Of a stretch of 64,000 nucleotides of DNA, positions 26,270 through 37,000 are shown in pieces (position 1 is the first letter of the stretch; each line of letters starts with the position of its first letter). A model generated the notes under the pieces. That model was given only the letters and a program-made list of their open reading frames with translations. It did not search any database and was not told the origin of the DNA. Location: assembly GCF_002865645.1 (NCBI RefSeq), contig NW_020194691.1, positions 806,001 through 870,000 on the forward strand, given 5' to 3'. The translations under genes and the position numbers were made by a program. Source of the stretch: Hyaloscypha bicolor E. Its lineage: Eukaryota > Ascomycota > Leotiomycetes > Helotiales > Hyaloscyphaceae.

Positions 26270-29200
26270 AAATAGTAATTAAGGTTATTATTAAGATAAG
26301 AAAAAGTAAGTAAAGAATTAGAGTATTAGTTAACTCGGATATAGAGGCTAATTATATAAAGAAAAAATTAGCCTTAGATATAGGTATTCTATTAATATTA
26401 AGGGTAACTTCCTTATTTTTACTAGAGGAAAGAAGAATTTATTTATATAGAGATTATATTCTTAGGATTATTACTAAAAATATACTAGAGAACTAAAAAA
26501 AGGCTAATATATACTTTATATTATATAATTTCAATCTAAATTATATTAATATAATACTTGAATTCTTATAGCTTTACTAGATTAATTCCCTAATTTCTTT
26601 TAGGGAGGTAATATAGAAATACTAGATTTAATTATAGAAAATTAAAGTTCTAAATACTAGAAAGTTTACTAAAGTAATAAAATATAAAATATATATTTTT
26701 CTATTAATTACCTATCCTATAATAGATAGCTAAAGAATTACTACTATTACTATAAACGGAATAGCTATATTTCCTAGAAAGTATTAGAACTTTCTCTAAA
26801 TATTCTCTATAGAGGCTATAGGTATATTACCCGACTACTATATAATAAAGTATTATATAAATCTAGAACCAGAATTCTAACTACTATATAGTTCTATATA
26901 TACTTTATTAGAAAGGAAACTTAAAGTCCTTCGGAAATATCTTAATACTAGCTTAGAGAAGAAGTAAATCTATTATTCTACTAGCCTAGCTAGTACTTCA
27001 ATTATATTTGTTCTAAAAAAAGAAGGCAGCCTATATTTATATATTAATTACCGAAATCTAAATAAAATTACTATTAAGAACCAAATACTATTACTACTTA
27101 TTAGTAAGATAATAGATAGGCTTTATAAAATAAAAATATATATAAAGCTAGACTTAAAAGATACTTATTATTAATTATAAATATAAGAGAGTAATAAGTA
27201 AAAAACAGTATTTCGAATATATTATAGATATTTTAAATACTATATTATACTCTTTAGACTATCTAATACTCCGGTAATATTTCAGATATATATTAACTAT
27301 ATACTAGTAGGCCTTATAGATATTATTTATATAGTTTATCTAGATAATATTTTAATTTATTTAGAGAATCTAGAATAGTATATAATAGTAGTCTAATATA
27401 TACTCGAGTAATTATAGTAATACTAGCTCTTTATAAACTTAGTAAAATACAAGTTTAATATAGAAAAAATAGAGTTTCTGGAATTTGTAATTAGTCTAGA
27501 TAATATAGAAATAAAGGCTAGCCAGGTTATAGCTATTAGGAAATAGCCGGCCCTAAAGAATAATATCCAAGAAGTTCAAGTATTTCTGGGTTTTATTAAC
27601 TTTTACTAGAGGTTTATCTATAGATACTTTAGGGTAGTAAAAGAGTTAACTAATTTACTAAAAACTAGCAGAAAACTACTATATTAGTTTAGCTAGACGG
27701 ATAAGGCAGATAAGGCTTTTAGGGAGCTATAAATTATATTTATAATAGTACTAATTCTTTATTATTTCAATCTAGCCTTAAAGATTTATATAGAAATAAA
27801 TACTTTAGGATTTATAATTATAGGTATAATTTCCTAGCTTTTTAGTAAGAAAGTAGAAGCCAGATAATACCCTATTACTTTCTATTTAAAAAAGATAACT
27901 ATAATTAAAAGCAGATATAAAATATATAACTCTAAACTCTTAGCTATTATTCTAGTATTCCGTATTTAGTAATATTACCTAACATATATCCGGTATATTA
28001 TTATTATTAAAATAGATTATAATAACTTGAAATACTTTATAACTAAAAGAAAACTAAATAGTTAATAGATAAGATAGGCAAAGAAGCTAGCTGTCTTTGA
28101 CTTTATTTTAGAATACTAGCCAGGATATAGTAATTCCGCTAATAGGCTATTAAAGAAGCCAGACTTTATAGCAGATATAAATAAAGACATTTTATTATCT
28201 ATACTTTATAATAAGCTATAGAATATAGAATAGAGAACCCTATAAATAGTAGTAATAGAATACTATACTATTCCTATAATACTATAATATAAGGCCTAGA
28301 AGAAAGGAAATAGGTACTTCTTAATTAGTAAAATACTAAGAAATTCCAAAGAGAAAGTCTATTTTAGTAATAGAATAGTACTAGAGATACCGCTACTTAA
28401 GCCTATTACTAGTATAGCTAGTTATAAATAGTATATACTACGGATTCTAGCTATATAGACAGCTAGATCCGAAATAGTATATAAGGAAAGCAGAGAGATA
28501 TTACTTAAACTACTATTATAGTACTAAAGGCTCGATTTATTAGTATAATACCAGTAGTATAAATAGTTCTTAAAAGGAACCTTTACTAAAGCTATTAAGA
28601 CTTGAGAACTTAATATATCTGGGTTATTAAGATATTAGGATACTATTTATATATTAAATAAGCTGGCTTTTAAAGAAGAATTACTATAAGCTAACTATAA
28701 TAATTCTATAAGTAAGTATTTTAGTACTAATAAAATACTAGAGATCCTTTAGAGAAAGTACTTCTAGTAAAATATAAGAAAAAATATAAAAGACTATATT
28801 AGAATTTATCCTATATATTAATAGACTAAGGTAAAAAGATATCTGCTATATAGTATACTTAGTTTATTCCCTCTCTCCTCTAAGCTATAGCAAGAAATTA
28901 CTATAAACTTTATTATAAAACTGCCTTCTTCTAAATTTTATAATAAAGTATATAATTCTATACTTATTATTATTAATAGATATACGAAAATAGTACAATA
29001 TATTCCGACTATTAAGGAGATCTCGGCTTCTAAGCTAGTAGAGCTATTTATATATTATATTATTAAAGACTTTAGTATATCTATAAATATAACCTCTAAT
29101 AGAGAATCTATCTTTATAAATAAGTTCTGGTTAAGTCTATACTTCTATTTAAAGGTTTAATAATAGCTAAATATAGTATTTTACTCGTAAACTAATAGAT

Positions 29201-29945
29201 AAATAAAGAATCTGAACCAAATTCTAGAATAATACTTAAAGTATTATACTAGCTACTAGTAGAATAACTGGATAGTAAAGCTTACTCTTATAAAATTTAT
29301 ATATAATAACTTTATATATTTAATAACAGAAATATTTCTATTCTATATCTTATACGGATTCTATTCTAGTATTAAACTATATATTAAGAATAATATTTCA
29401 GAAAGAGAAATACCGGTAATATAGGAAAGAGTATAAAGAATTCAAGTAGAACGGGAGGTACTAGAAAAGTAATAGTAAGAAGTAGTAAATATATAGAAAA
29501 AGTACTATAATAAGAAATATATTAATAAGAAGTTCAAGATATATAATAAAGTTATACTTTATATAAAGAATATTTAATAGCTATAATCTAGTATAAAGCT
29601 AGTAAACAGATATCTTAGCCCCTTTAAAGTTCTAGAAGTTATAGAAATATATAAATAGATATATTACTTGAAATTACTACTATTATATTAGATCTATAAT
29701 ATTTTCTATATTTCTTTCTTGGAACTATAGTATCCGTAAGCTAATACTATAGTAGAACTAGAGCCGGTCGAGATTAAGGGCAAAGAGGAATTCGAGATAA
29801 AATCCATTATAGCCTATAGAAAGAATAGAAAAAGAAAGAAGTATCTTATTTATTAGAAGAACTACTTACCGGCAGATAATATATAGAAACTACTAAGTAA
29901 TCTAGAGAATATAGCTTAAGAATTACAAGAATACTTAGAAAAGAG
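26270..29945 (+). pseudogene. pol: Chromovirus pol relic: PR-RT-RNase H-integrase-chromodomain
   Basis: Domains in order: aspartic protease (about 26,310-26,480, a relic of the D-S/T-G active site reading 'NSDIEANY'); reverse transcriptase (about 26,860-27,480) with 'YINYRNLNK' near 27,040, an FR near 27,210, and the catalytic motif at 27,337-27,348 reading YLDN instead of YxDD; RNase H (about 27,700-28,080) with 'EINTLGFII' in place of the usual E-T-D-A-S-G motif; integrase (about 28,660-29,400) with the HHCC region near 28,690-28,840, 'INFI' at the first catalytic Asp, 'SNRES' at the second-Asp loop and 'NRYTKIVQYIP' between; chromodomain at 29,788-29,940 with 'YLIYW-NYLP' and following acidic residues. 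Catalytic Asp codons read Asn (GAT to AAT), and there are many stops, so the enzyme is dead. Domain order and the chromodomain place it in chromoviruses. Confidence 0.92.
29788..29940 (+). other. Chromodomain relic at the integrase C-terminus
   Basis: The frame reads an acidic lead ('GKEEFEIKSII'), a basic cluster ('YRKNRKRKKYLIYW'), then 'NYLPADN' and 'LLSNLEN', matching the strand-strand-helix pattern of chromodomains fused to Ty3/Gypsy integrases. In living relatives this domain steers integration to heterochromatin marked by histone methylation. Two of the aromatic-cage positions are now stops or altered. Confidence 0.8.
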
Positions 29946-29999
29946 TAATATTATAATACTATTAGCTAAACGGAGGCATAAAAGATAAATGCTTTTATT

Positions 30000-31320
30000 A
30001 GAAAACTATTAAAAAACCATATATTTATTCTTGAAAAAACTATATAAAAATTATTAAAAACTCTAATTTCTATATCCTATAAATATCCTACTCTTATAAT
30101 TACTCTCTACTATTCTTATTATTATTCTTATTAGAATTCTCTCAAGAAATAGATAGCAAATTAGCCTATAAAGCTATTAGCTATTAGTAAGAAATAAGAA
30201 AGAAGTAAGCTTACTTAATACTAAAGAATATTAACTATATTATTAAAAGTACTTTATACTTATACCAAGCTAGTAAGAATTACTTAACCTATTTCTTGAA
30301 TTATTAGGGGAATCTATTAGCCTCAAATAATAGCTTTAATATAAGAAGTATATATAGTTTAGTATAGAAGAAAAGTAGTAATAGCCTTCTCTCTTTCGGG
30401 TAAAAGATAGAGAAGATACTTATATATATTAATAGCTTAAAGAAGGCGGTTTAATTATATTATATATACTTAAGGAACCTTAGATAATATTAGAATAAAA
30501 AATAAAAGAAGTAATTTATAACTTATAGGATTATACTTCTTATTCTTAGAATAGTAGTAATTATATACCGAGTAATTATTACTTTTAATATAAGTAAGGT
30601 CAGGAAACTTGGTAATATTCTTGGAATATTAAAGATAGTAAGGGCGAATTAAGGATATAGGAGTATTAGCCAAACGGATAGTAATAGGCTAATAAGTACT
30701 AAGAGAAGTATTTATCTTAATAGATAAAGAAGTAAAAGAGGGAATTAGAAGAGAACTTAAATAAAGCTTAAATAAGGCTTAAAGAAGCTTAAAAAAGGCT
30801 TAAAGAAGAAAGACAAAGAACGAGGAGGAGCTAGATACGGTATTATAGTTAAAGAAAAGGAAGGTTAGTTAGTAGGAAAAGAGAGGCCTTTTTATAATAC
30901 CCTCTCCCCGAATAGTAATTACGAATTCGGAACCGGCTCTATACCAGAAATACCTAGAAAATTCTAAAAAAGAGATTTATAAATAAACTAGAAGATCGGA
31001 TTAACTTTTCCAAGCTCTTAGGCCTATAGAGTAATAATTTATTTGCAAATAGAGACTAAGTTAGAATTTATAAACTAATTAGGAGATCGGATAAGCTTTA
31101 TATCCGATAGTATATACTATATTCATATTACCTTTATAAGGGGGAATTACCAGAGGCAATTTGCGAACTAGCTAGAAAGGGTTAGTAAACTATATTCTCA
31201 ACTCTATTATCTGGCATAATAATAGGAAGTCTTTAGGGAAAGCCAGCGGCCAGGAAAGTTTCAGGGGGGCCTTTATAAAGCTATTCGCAGTTTTCCTAGG
31301 CCTCTTTGGGACAAGGGCCC
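30000..31320 (+). pseudogene. Possible extra frame between chromodomain and 3' LTR
   Basis: Chromoviruses normally end soon after the chromodomain; here about 1.4 kb separates it from the 3' LTR. Within it a + strand frame is readable over at least 30,660-31,140 with RIP-type stops only, including a Lys/Glu-rich, probably coiled-coil stretch with near-repeats (AAGCTTAAATAAGGCTTAAAGAAG, 30,764-30,815) and a protein-like segment ('FIIPSPRIVITNSEPALYQKY' region, about 30,875-30,960). A second frame is coding-like toward 31,200 ('LYKGELPEAICELARKG'). It may be an additional ORF or captured host sequence. I do not recognise it, and frames change at least once. Confidence 0.4.
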
Positions 31321-31334
31321 AGGGGAGGGGTTAA
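31308..31334 (+). other. Polypurine tract adjoining the right LTR
   Basis: GGGACAAGGGCCCAGGGGAGGGG (31,308-31,330) followed by TTAA lies directly before the right LTR, the position of the plus-strand primer in LTR retrotransposons. Its G-richness stands out strongly against the surrounding AT-rich DNA. Confidence 0.7.
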
Positions 31335-31637
31335 TATAATAGGCATATATAATGGCATATAGACAGGTATTAGATATTGTGAATCTAGTTTCCTATTTTA
31401 GGTATAGCTTGCAATCGGAATTATATAGATCGCATGGGATTTCCTAATTAAGTAAAGGGCTTCGCATGCCTGGCTAAGTACTAGGGAATATATAGGGAGA
31501 CGCTTCTAGCTTTGGAAGGGGCATTAATTAGTCTCTTATTAGAATTAATTCTTGGAATCAGTTATACTTGCAAGTATTACTCCGCAGCTTACTTACCTTA
31601 ACTACTTGTACATTACCCTGCTATTATGTGCCTCATA
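31335..31637 (+). repeat. Right LTR of the chromovirus, lightly RIP-mutated
   Basis: 303 bp, starts TATAATAGGC and ends GTGCCTCATA. It retains many CpA, TpG and CpG dinucleotides (for example ATCGCATGGG near 31,429) where the left LTR reads TpA. CpA-rich sequence stops exactly at its end; the flanking host gene is again RIP-saturated. Confidence 0.93.
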
Positions 31638-31642
31638 CTATA
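31638..31642. repeat. Target-site duplication (right), CTATA
   Basis: Second copy of CTATA. Removing one copy plus the element joins the host-gene frame exactly: ... act ata | gta acc gaa .... Confidence 0.85.
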
Positions 31643-31939
31643 GTAACCGAAAATAAGGAATTACTAGATAAATTAAAGTCGAAATAGCTTAATTTAATAT
31701 TACCTAGAAACTTAGAAATTAAAACTAAAAAAATTAATACTAGTAGAAGCTTCTTGGATTTAATACTTAAGAAGATAGATAAGAAAATGGCTTTAATAAA
31801 GACGAAATTAGTAAAAGTTAATAAACTTAGTACTAATATAGCTAATATATTATTACTAGTCTAGTAACTAATAAAACAGGCTGGGCTAAATATAGCTAGT
31901 AAATAGGCAGACTAGGGTAATCTGGAAATAGAGGATTAG
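31643..31939 (+). pseudogene. RIP-inactivated lysine-rich gene, 3' part
   Basis: Continuation of the fossil gene that starts at 23,100. The frame re-enters in phase right after the target duplication and reads a charged, Leu/Lys/Asn-rich, probably helical C-terminus ('TENKELLDKLKSK', 'LKKIDKKMALIKTKLVKVN') to a TAG at 31,937-31,939. That TAG may be natural or a RIP product; beyond it the frame turns hydrophobic, so I take it as the likely end. Function unknown. Confidence 0.55.
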
Positions 31940-32749
31940 AAGATTTATTTTTTACTTATTTATAGCTTTATTATTTGGCTTATTATATTCTAAAGTTTTA
32001 TTAGATAAGTTTTTATTTTTTATTAGCTCCTTAAATTACTTCAGTTTTCTATATTAGCTAGCCCGAATAAATTATTAAAAAATAGTTAGTATAATATAGT
32101 ATTAATAATCGAGTTTTAACTTATTTAAGCTATTACTTAAAATATAGTTTTTAAATAAATATATAATAGTATTCTAGTAATAATTACTATAAGTAATTTC
32201 GGAAGTATATATTAGTAAATAAAGCTAGATAAAGAGAAGTTTAGAAAGTATTTTATATAGTAAATATAGTACTAGATATAATAACTATTTCTAGTATAAA
32301 TAGATATCTCTAGCTATTAAATTCTCCTTAAATCCCGCTATTTAGAGTTTCTCTAAATAGTTTATAACTTTTATTTCCTTGCCTCTATAATCTCTAATAT
32401 ATTTTTGGAATTTAATTAGTTAATTTTTAATAATTTTAGCTCTCTTAGTAGTTTTTTTACTCTTTATAAAAATATAATTAGTTAATAGCATAATTTTATT
32501 AAGGTCTTTCGAAATCTCACCTATTTATAGATTATTATTTCTAATAAAGACCCTAAATAAACGCTTTACTATATTATAAGAATTATATTATTATAGCTTA
32601 GCTATTTATTTTACTTCCTCTTCTATAATTATAATTACTAAGCCTGACTTATATTAGTATTAAAGTCCTATTACTAGATTTATATATAGCTATACTAGAG
32701 TTTTTACTAGTTATTTCCGGAGACGCTTTACCTAGTCCAGAATTATTAG
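31940..32749. other. Spacer, RIP-mutated, no gene resolved
   Basis: AT-rich and stop-rich. A short minus-strand frame near 32,500-32,750 looks weakly protein-like but could not be extended. No RNA gene or tandem repeat. Confidence 0.4.
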
Positions 32750-35068
32750 ACTTAATAGTTATAGTGGCTTAGATTTCTATTTATAAGTCAGGTATTATTA
32801 CGAAAATAGAAAGGTAATATTATATCTATAATTAAAGAGTTACTTATAGAGTTATAAGTACTTTTATTTTCAAATTCGGTATAGTAGGAACTAGTAGCCT
32901 ATAATTAATATTTAGATAAACTATTACTATCTTCTTCTTATAAGGTAAGTAGCTATAGTATTATTATTAAACTATTTATTTATTATAGAATAAAAAGTTG
33001 CTCGGATATTAGATTTATTTATTTAAAGTAATAAGCTTAAGATTATATATTATAAGTTTATATAAATACTAGATATATTTAGAAATAAAATAAATTCTTT
33101 AATATCTTAACTAGATCTTTTAATATATTTCGAGACCTTTATTTCTTCTAAAATCTATTACTTAACGGTTTTTTTTATATAGTTATACTTATTATATTCA
33201 GAAATAATATTTTAATATAATATATTTATAAAACTATATCTTTTTTTTTATATTATAAAGTTATTTAATAAGTTTATAGAGCTATTATAACTAATTCTTA
33301 ATTAAGATATTATTAAATAATTTAGTAATTTTAGTATCGAGTTTAATAAGCTTTAAGAATTATATTATTCTCTCTAAAAATAACTAATAGAACTTTTTAG
33401 AACTTTATTAAGTAGTATCTAGCTATCTAGATTCTATATTAATAGAATCCCTTAATAAATATTTACTAAACTTGAAATATATCTTCCGTTTTAGTTAGGT
33501 CTTGGGCTTATTAGTAGAAGTCCCTATATTATAAGGTGAGTTGCTCTAGTTATTAGAAAGAATAGTATTCTTATTTATTTTAAGGTATTTATATAATATA
33601 GCTTGGTTATTAACTTTATTATTAGCGGTTTTAAATGAGTATTTAAAGGAGTTTAATAGCCTCTTAGTAAATATAACCTTAGTAATATTATTATTAGAGT
33701 TATTTAAACTAGTATTTATATTCTTATTTATAGATATATATAGTCTGGATTAAAATAGTTTATATTAGCTTATAGATTTATTCTTTAAAGCTTTACTAGT
33801 AGAGGCTTAAAAAGAATTCATTAGAGTATAGAAGGCTTCTATAAAATTAAGTAGGGCAGAGGCTGGATATATTATATATAAATCTAATATTTATTTATAT
33901 ATATATTTGCTATCTTATTTACTATTGAAATTACTACTAATAATTTTAAACTCTAGTAAAGAACTTAATCTATAATAATTACTATTAGTAAATAGCTCAG
34001 ATTTATCTTTAGAATTAATACTAGTTAAATTAATAATAGTTACTTAAATATATTTCAGTTAGCTTAATTTCTTAAAAGTAGTAAGTATAACTTACTATTT
34101 CTTTTACTTAATTAAAATCAAACTTTCTTATCTAATTCTTTATATTTATACTTCTATCTATTTACTTTATAGTTAATATACCGGGAGGTATCCTTAATAG
34201 TATTAGAACTTAATAGATTAGATAACAAGTTTTTTTAAGGCTCTTAATCTGAAGTAGCTATAGAAATATCTAGAAAAATATTAGAGAATATATAAAAGGT
34301 AATAAAAGGAAATATTACCTAATTACTTTCCTGAGCTAGGGCAAGCTTTTATAATTAGTATAATAGATAAAAGACTCTTTACTACTTGGTCTTTAGATAG
34401 GTATTCGGCTATTAATTAGACTTAAGAAGAACTTTCTCTTAGCTCTTTCGGAATTTCTTTTTCTAATAAGTTTATTATAGGGCTATCTATAGTATATTAG
34501 CTATTAGAGAGACTTACTAAAGCTAGTATATCTTTAAGAGCTTTCTCTGCTTATTAGTTTATTATAGGGCCTTCTATAGTTTACTAATCTCTAGTATAAG
34601 CTTCTATAATTAGTTAGCTTTTAGAGAAACTCCCTAAATATAATAAAGTTATTAATAACTTCTTTATAGGCAGAGCTTTAGAGAGTACTTCTCTAGTAAG
34701 CAGAGTAACTATAAGATTTTCCGCTGGTTTTAGGTCTTCTAATAGGCTATTTATAGGTAGTTATTCTTTAGAGGGGCCTTTTAATTATAGTAGAGTTATT
34801 AATAACTCTCTTATAGGCGGAGTTTTAGAGAGAGCTTCTTTAGTAAGTAAGATAACTCTGAGATTTTCCGGAATAGATTAGTTTTTGGAAGGGCTTTCTA
34901 AAGTTAGCAGAACTTTAGAAAAAACTTCTTCTAATAGTAGATATACTATAATAACTAATAAAGCTTACTAGTTTTTAGAGAAACTCTCTATAATTAGAGA
35001 TTTTACTAGTATAATAGTAATAATTACTACTTTTAATTATAAAGTTTTTAATTATATTCTAGTCTTAT
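32750..35068 (+). pseudogene. RIP-inactivated gene of about 770 codons, family not recognised
   Basis: A single + strand frame was followed line by line from about 32,760 to TAA near 35,066 with no frameshift. It has long stop-free runs: about 67 codons at 33,550-33,750 ('LLERIVFLFILRYLYN', 'ALLALLNEYLKEFNS'-like) and about 88 codons at 34,608-34,872. The middle (33,780-33,900) contains 'KLSRAEAGYIIYKSNIYLY'. The C-terminal third has two copies of a 49-residue repeat around 'VINN-LIG' and 'SLVS--T-RFS'. The start is probably an ATA, once ATG, near 32,755. No catalytic motif is recognised. The following tail (35,069 on) is low-complexity spacer. Confidence 0.55.
34639..34872 (+). repeat. Two copies of a 147-bp (49-residue) repeat
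   Basis: GTTATTAATAAC...TTATAGGC.GAG.TTTAGAGAG...TAGTAAG.AG.TAACT...AGATTTTCCG occurs at about 34,646-34,726 and again, offset by 147 bp, at 34,793-34,869. The offset is a multiple of three and the copies are in frame with the host fossil gene. Confidence 0.7.
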
Positions 35069-35139
35069 AAGAAGCTATATTATAAGGTATACTAAATAGA
35101 TAGAAATAGTAATAAAGGCAGTATTAAATAAGTAATAAA

Positions 35140-35212
35140 AAGAGTAATATAGTAATATAGTAATAAAGAGTAATAAAGTAATAAAGTAATAAAAGTAGTA
35201 ATAAAGATAAAA
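35140..35212. repeat. Simple repeat, (TAATAAAG)n-like
   Basis: Runs of AGTAATATAGTAATATAGTAATAAAG and AGTAATAAAGTAATAAAG. Low-complexity A/T-rich sequence directly after the end of the preceding fossil frame. Confidence 0.7.
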
Positions 35213-35330
35213 GATTATATATAATAGTTAAACTAGCTAAAGCAGACCTCGAGATTTCTAATATTTATCTTCCCAGAATTAAAGTATTTATAATCTCCGA
35301 CTTGAGTAATAATACTCAGCTCACCTTTTA

Positions 35331-35550
35331 GTATAAGAAATACTAGCTAACTAAGTTAAATAGAAGGAGAATTAAGGCAGATTCTTAATATTTCTATTAT
35401 TTGGTATAAGAATTATTAGCTATCTAAAGTAAATAGAAGAGAGATTAAGGTAGATTTCTGGCAGCCCCTTTACTTAGTATAGAAATTATTAGCTAGCTAA
35501 AGCAGATATAAAGGGGGTTAAGGCAGATTTCTAGTAGCCTCTAGTATATC
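35331..35550. repeat. 73-bp tandem repeat, three copies
   Basis: Copies begin at 35,331, 35,404 and 35,477 (GTATA.GAAAT...TTAGCTA.CTAA). Each contains AGCTA-CTAAAG-AGATA and ends TTAAGGCAGATTTCT. A period of 73 is not a multiple of three, so these are probably non-coding. Confidence 0.8.
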
Positions 35551-36460
35551 TTTTATTATAGCTTTATTAATATATATTAGGTAATAGATCTAGCCCAGCC
35601 TATCTATAATCTATTAGCTATTTATATAGTATATATTAAATCGCCAGAATAAGATATAGAAGCTCAGCCTCTAATCCGTATAATATAAGCCATTCTTCCG
35701 CTAGTATAATACAAGTTAAGCCGCTATTATATATTGAAAATAGCTTCTAATAGGGTTTAGCTTATAGTTCATATACTCTGGGCTATCTTTTAGCAAGTAT
35801 AATAATAGTCGAATTACTATTATATACTAAAAGAATATTCTAGTAGAATTTAGCTTATAACCTATTTCTATTAATATCCCTAAACTAATAGCTAAACTAT
35901 CTTTTATATTCTAGAAAACGCCGACTATTATATTATCCAGGCAAATATTAGCTAGGCGGCCTATTTATATTTTAATATAGAAATAGAGATATTATAACTA
36001 ATATTAGTATAGAATAAAGGATACTATAATCTCAATTATAGAGAGAGGATTTATAGGGCCGAGAGATTTAACTTCGGAGCTAGCTCTCTCTATTATTCTC
36101 ATTAAAGATTACTAAATACAGGTGAAATCTAATATTTTTAGATCTCTGGATCCTTAATATTATACTAATATAAGGTAACCAAAAGTAGTAATATTCGGTA
36201 GTAATAACTATATCCAAGTATATTTCTATAGTTTTATAGCTCAGCTTATATTATATAGGAAACAAGTATTATTATAGTATAATTCTTAGCCGGAATTAAC
36301 TCTCGAAACAGATATAGGGGATCCCTTATTAATATTAATAAGTCTGTTAGATTAGGGCAGAGATAAACTCTATTTAATAAAGTATTGCCTGCCTATTATA
36401 TTAGGTAAACTTTATATTTGTAATATTTCCGAGAATAAGATAGTTAATCTATATAAGTAT

Positions 36461-37000
36461 AGAACTCTCTCTTTTTAGTAATATAGATCGAGTATTTAGA
36501 GAGAAAGCTAAGAAAGCCTCACCCAAAATATCCTGTTTCCTAAGAAGCTCGGAACTCTCTTTTTCTAATAATATGGATCAAGTATTTAGAAGGAAAGCTA
36601 AGAAAGCCTTACTTAAGATATCTTATCTTTTAAGAAGCTCGGAATTCTCTCTTTCCGATAATATAGATCAAGTATTTAGGAGAAAGCTAAGAAAGCCTTG
36701 CCTAAGATATCCCGTCCTATAAGGAACTTAAAATACTTCTTCCCGATAATATAGATCGAGAATTTAGGGGGAAGCTAAGAAAGCCTTGCCTAAAAGTAAT
36801 AACCCGTCTTATAAAGAGCTCGAAATACTTCTTTTTAATAATATGGATCGAGTATTTAGAAGGAAGCTAAGAAAGCCTCACCCAAAATATCCCGTTCCCT
36901 AAAGAGCTCGGAACTCTCTTTTTCTAATAATATAAATTAAGTATTTAGGAGGAAAGCTAAGAAAGCCTTGCCTAAAAGTAATAACCCGTTTTATAAAAAG
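36461..37000. repeat. Six-copy tandem array of a 90-bp unit
   Basis: Six head-to-tail copies, unit starts near 36,461, 36,551, 36,641, 36,730, 36,822 and 36,910. Core words: GAACTCTCTTTTTCTAATAA, TGGATC(A/G)AGTATTTAG, AAAGCTAAGAAAGCCT and TATCCCGT. The first three copies are stop-free on the + strand (about 36,440-36,715, 'FSNNMDQVFRRKAKKA'), including one ATG at 36,574. Later copies differ in length by 1-3 bp, so the frame is not held through the array. Some copies keep CpA/TpG, so RIP acted unevenly. Confidence 0.85.

Larger units (their letters stand above)
24666..31637 (+). mobile_element. Ty3/Gypsy chromovirus LTR retrotransposon, full length, RIP-inactivated
   Basis: A complete 6,972-bp element: 303-bp LTRs at both ends, 5-bp target duplication, Gag with zinc-knuckle relic, then protease, reverse transcriptase, RNase H, integrase and a C-terminal chromodomain in that order, which is the Ty3/Gypsy chromovirus layout. 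LTR ends read TATAATAGG...CCTTATA (left) and TATAATAGG...CCTCATA (right), as expected if ancestral TG...CA termini suffered RIP. A purine-rich tract precedes the right LTR. About 1.4 kb lies between chromodomain and right LTR and seems to hold an extra frame. It is inserted in sense orientation inside the fossil gene 23,100-31,939. All coding parts carry many RIP stops, so the copy cannot move by itself. Confidence 0.93.

Noticed and set aside
36461..37000. Minus-strand 30-residue coding repeat
   Set aside because: The minus reading meets a stop in most units while the + reading is open over the first three, and unit lengths of 89-92 bp break either frame.
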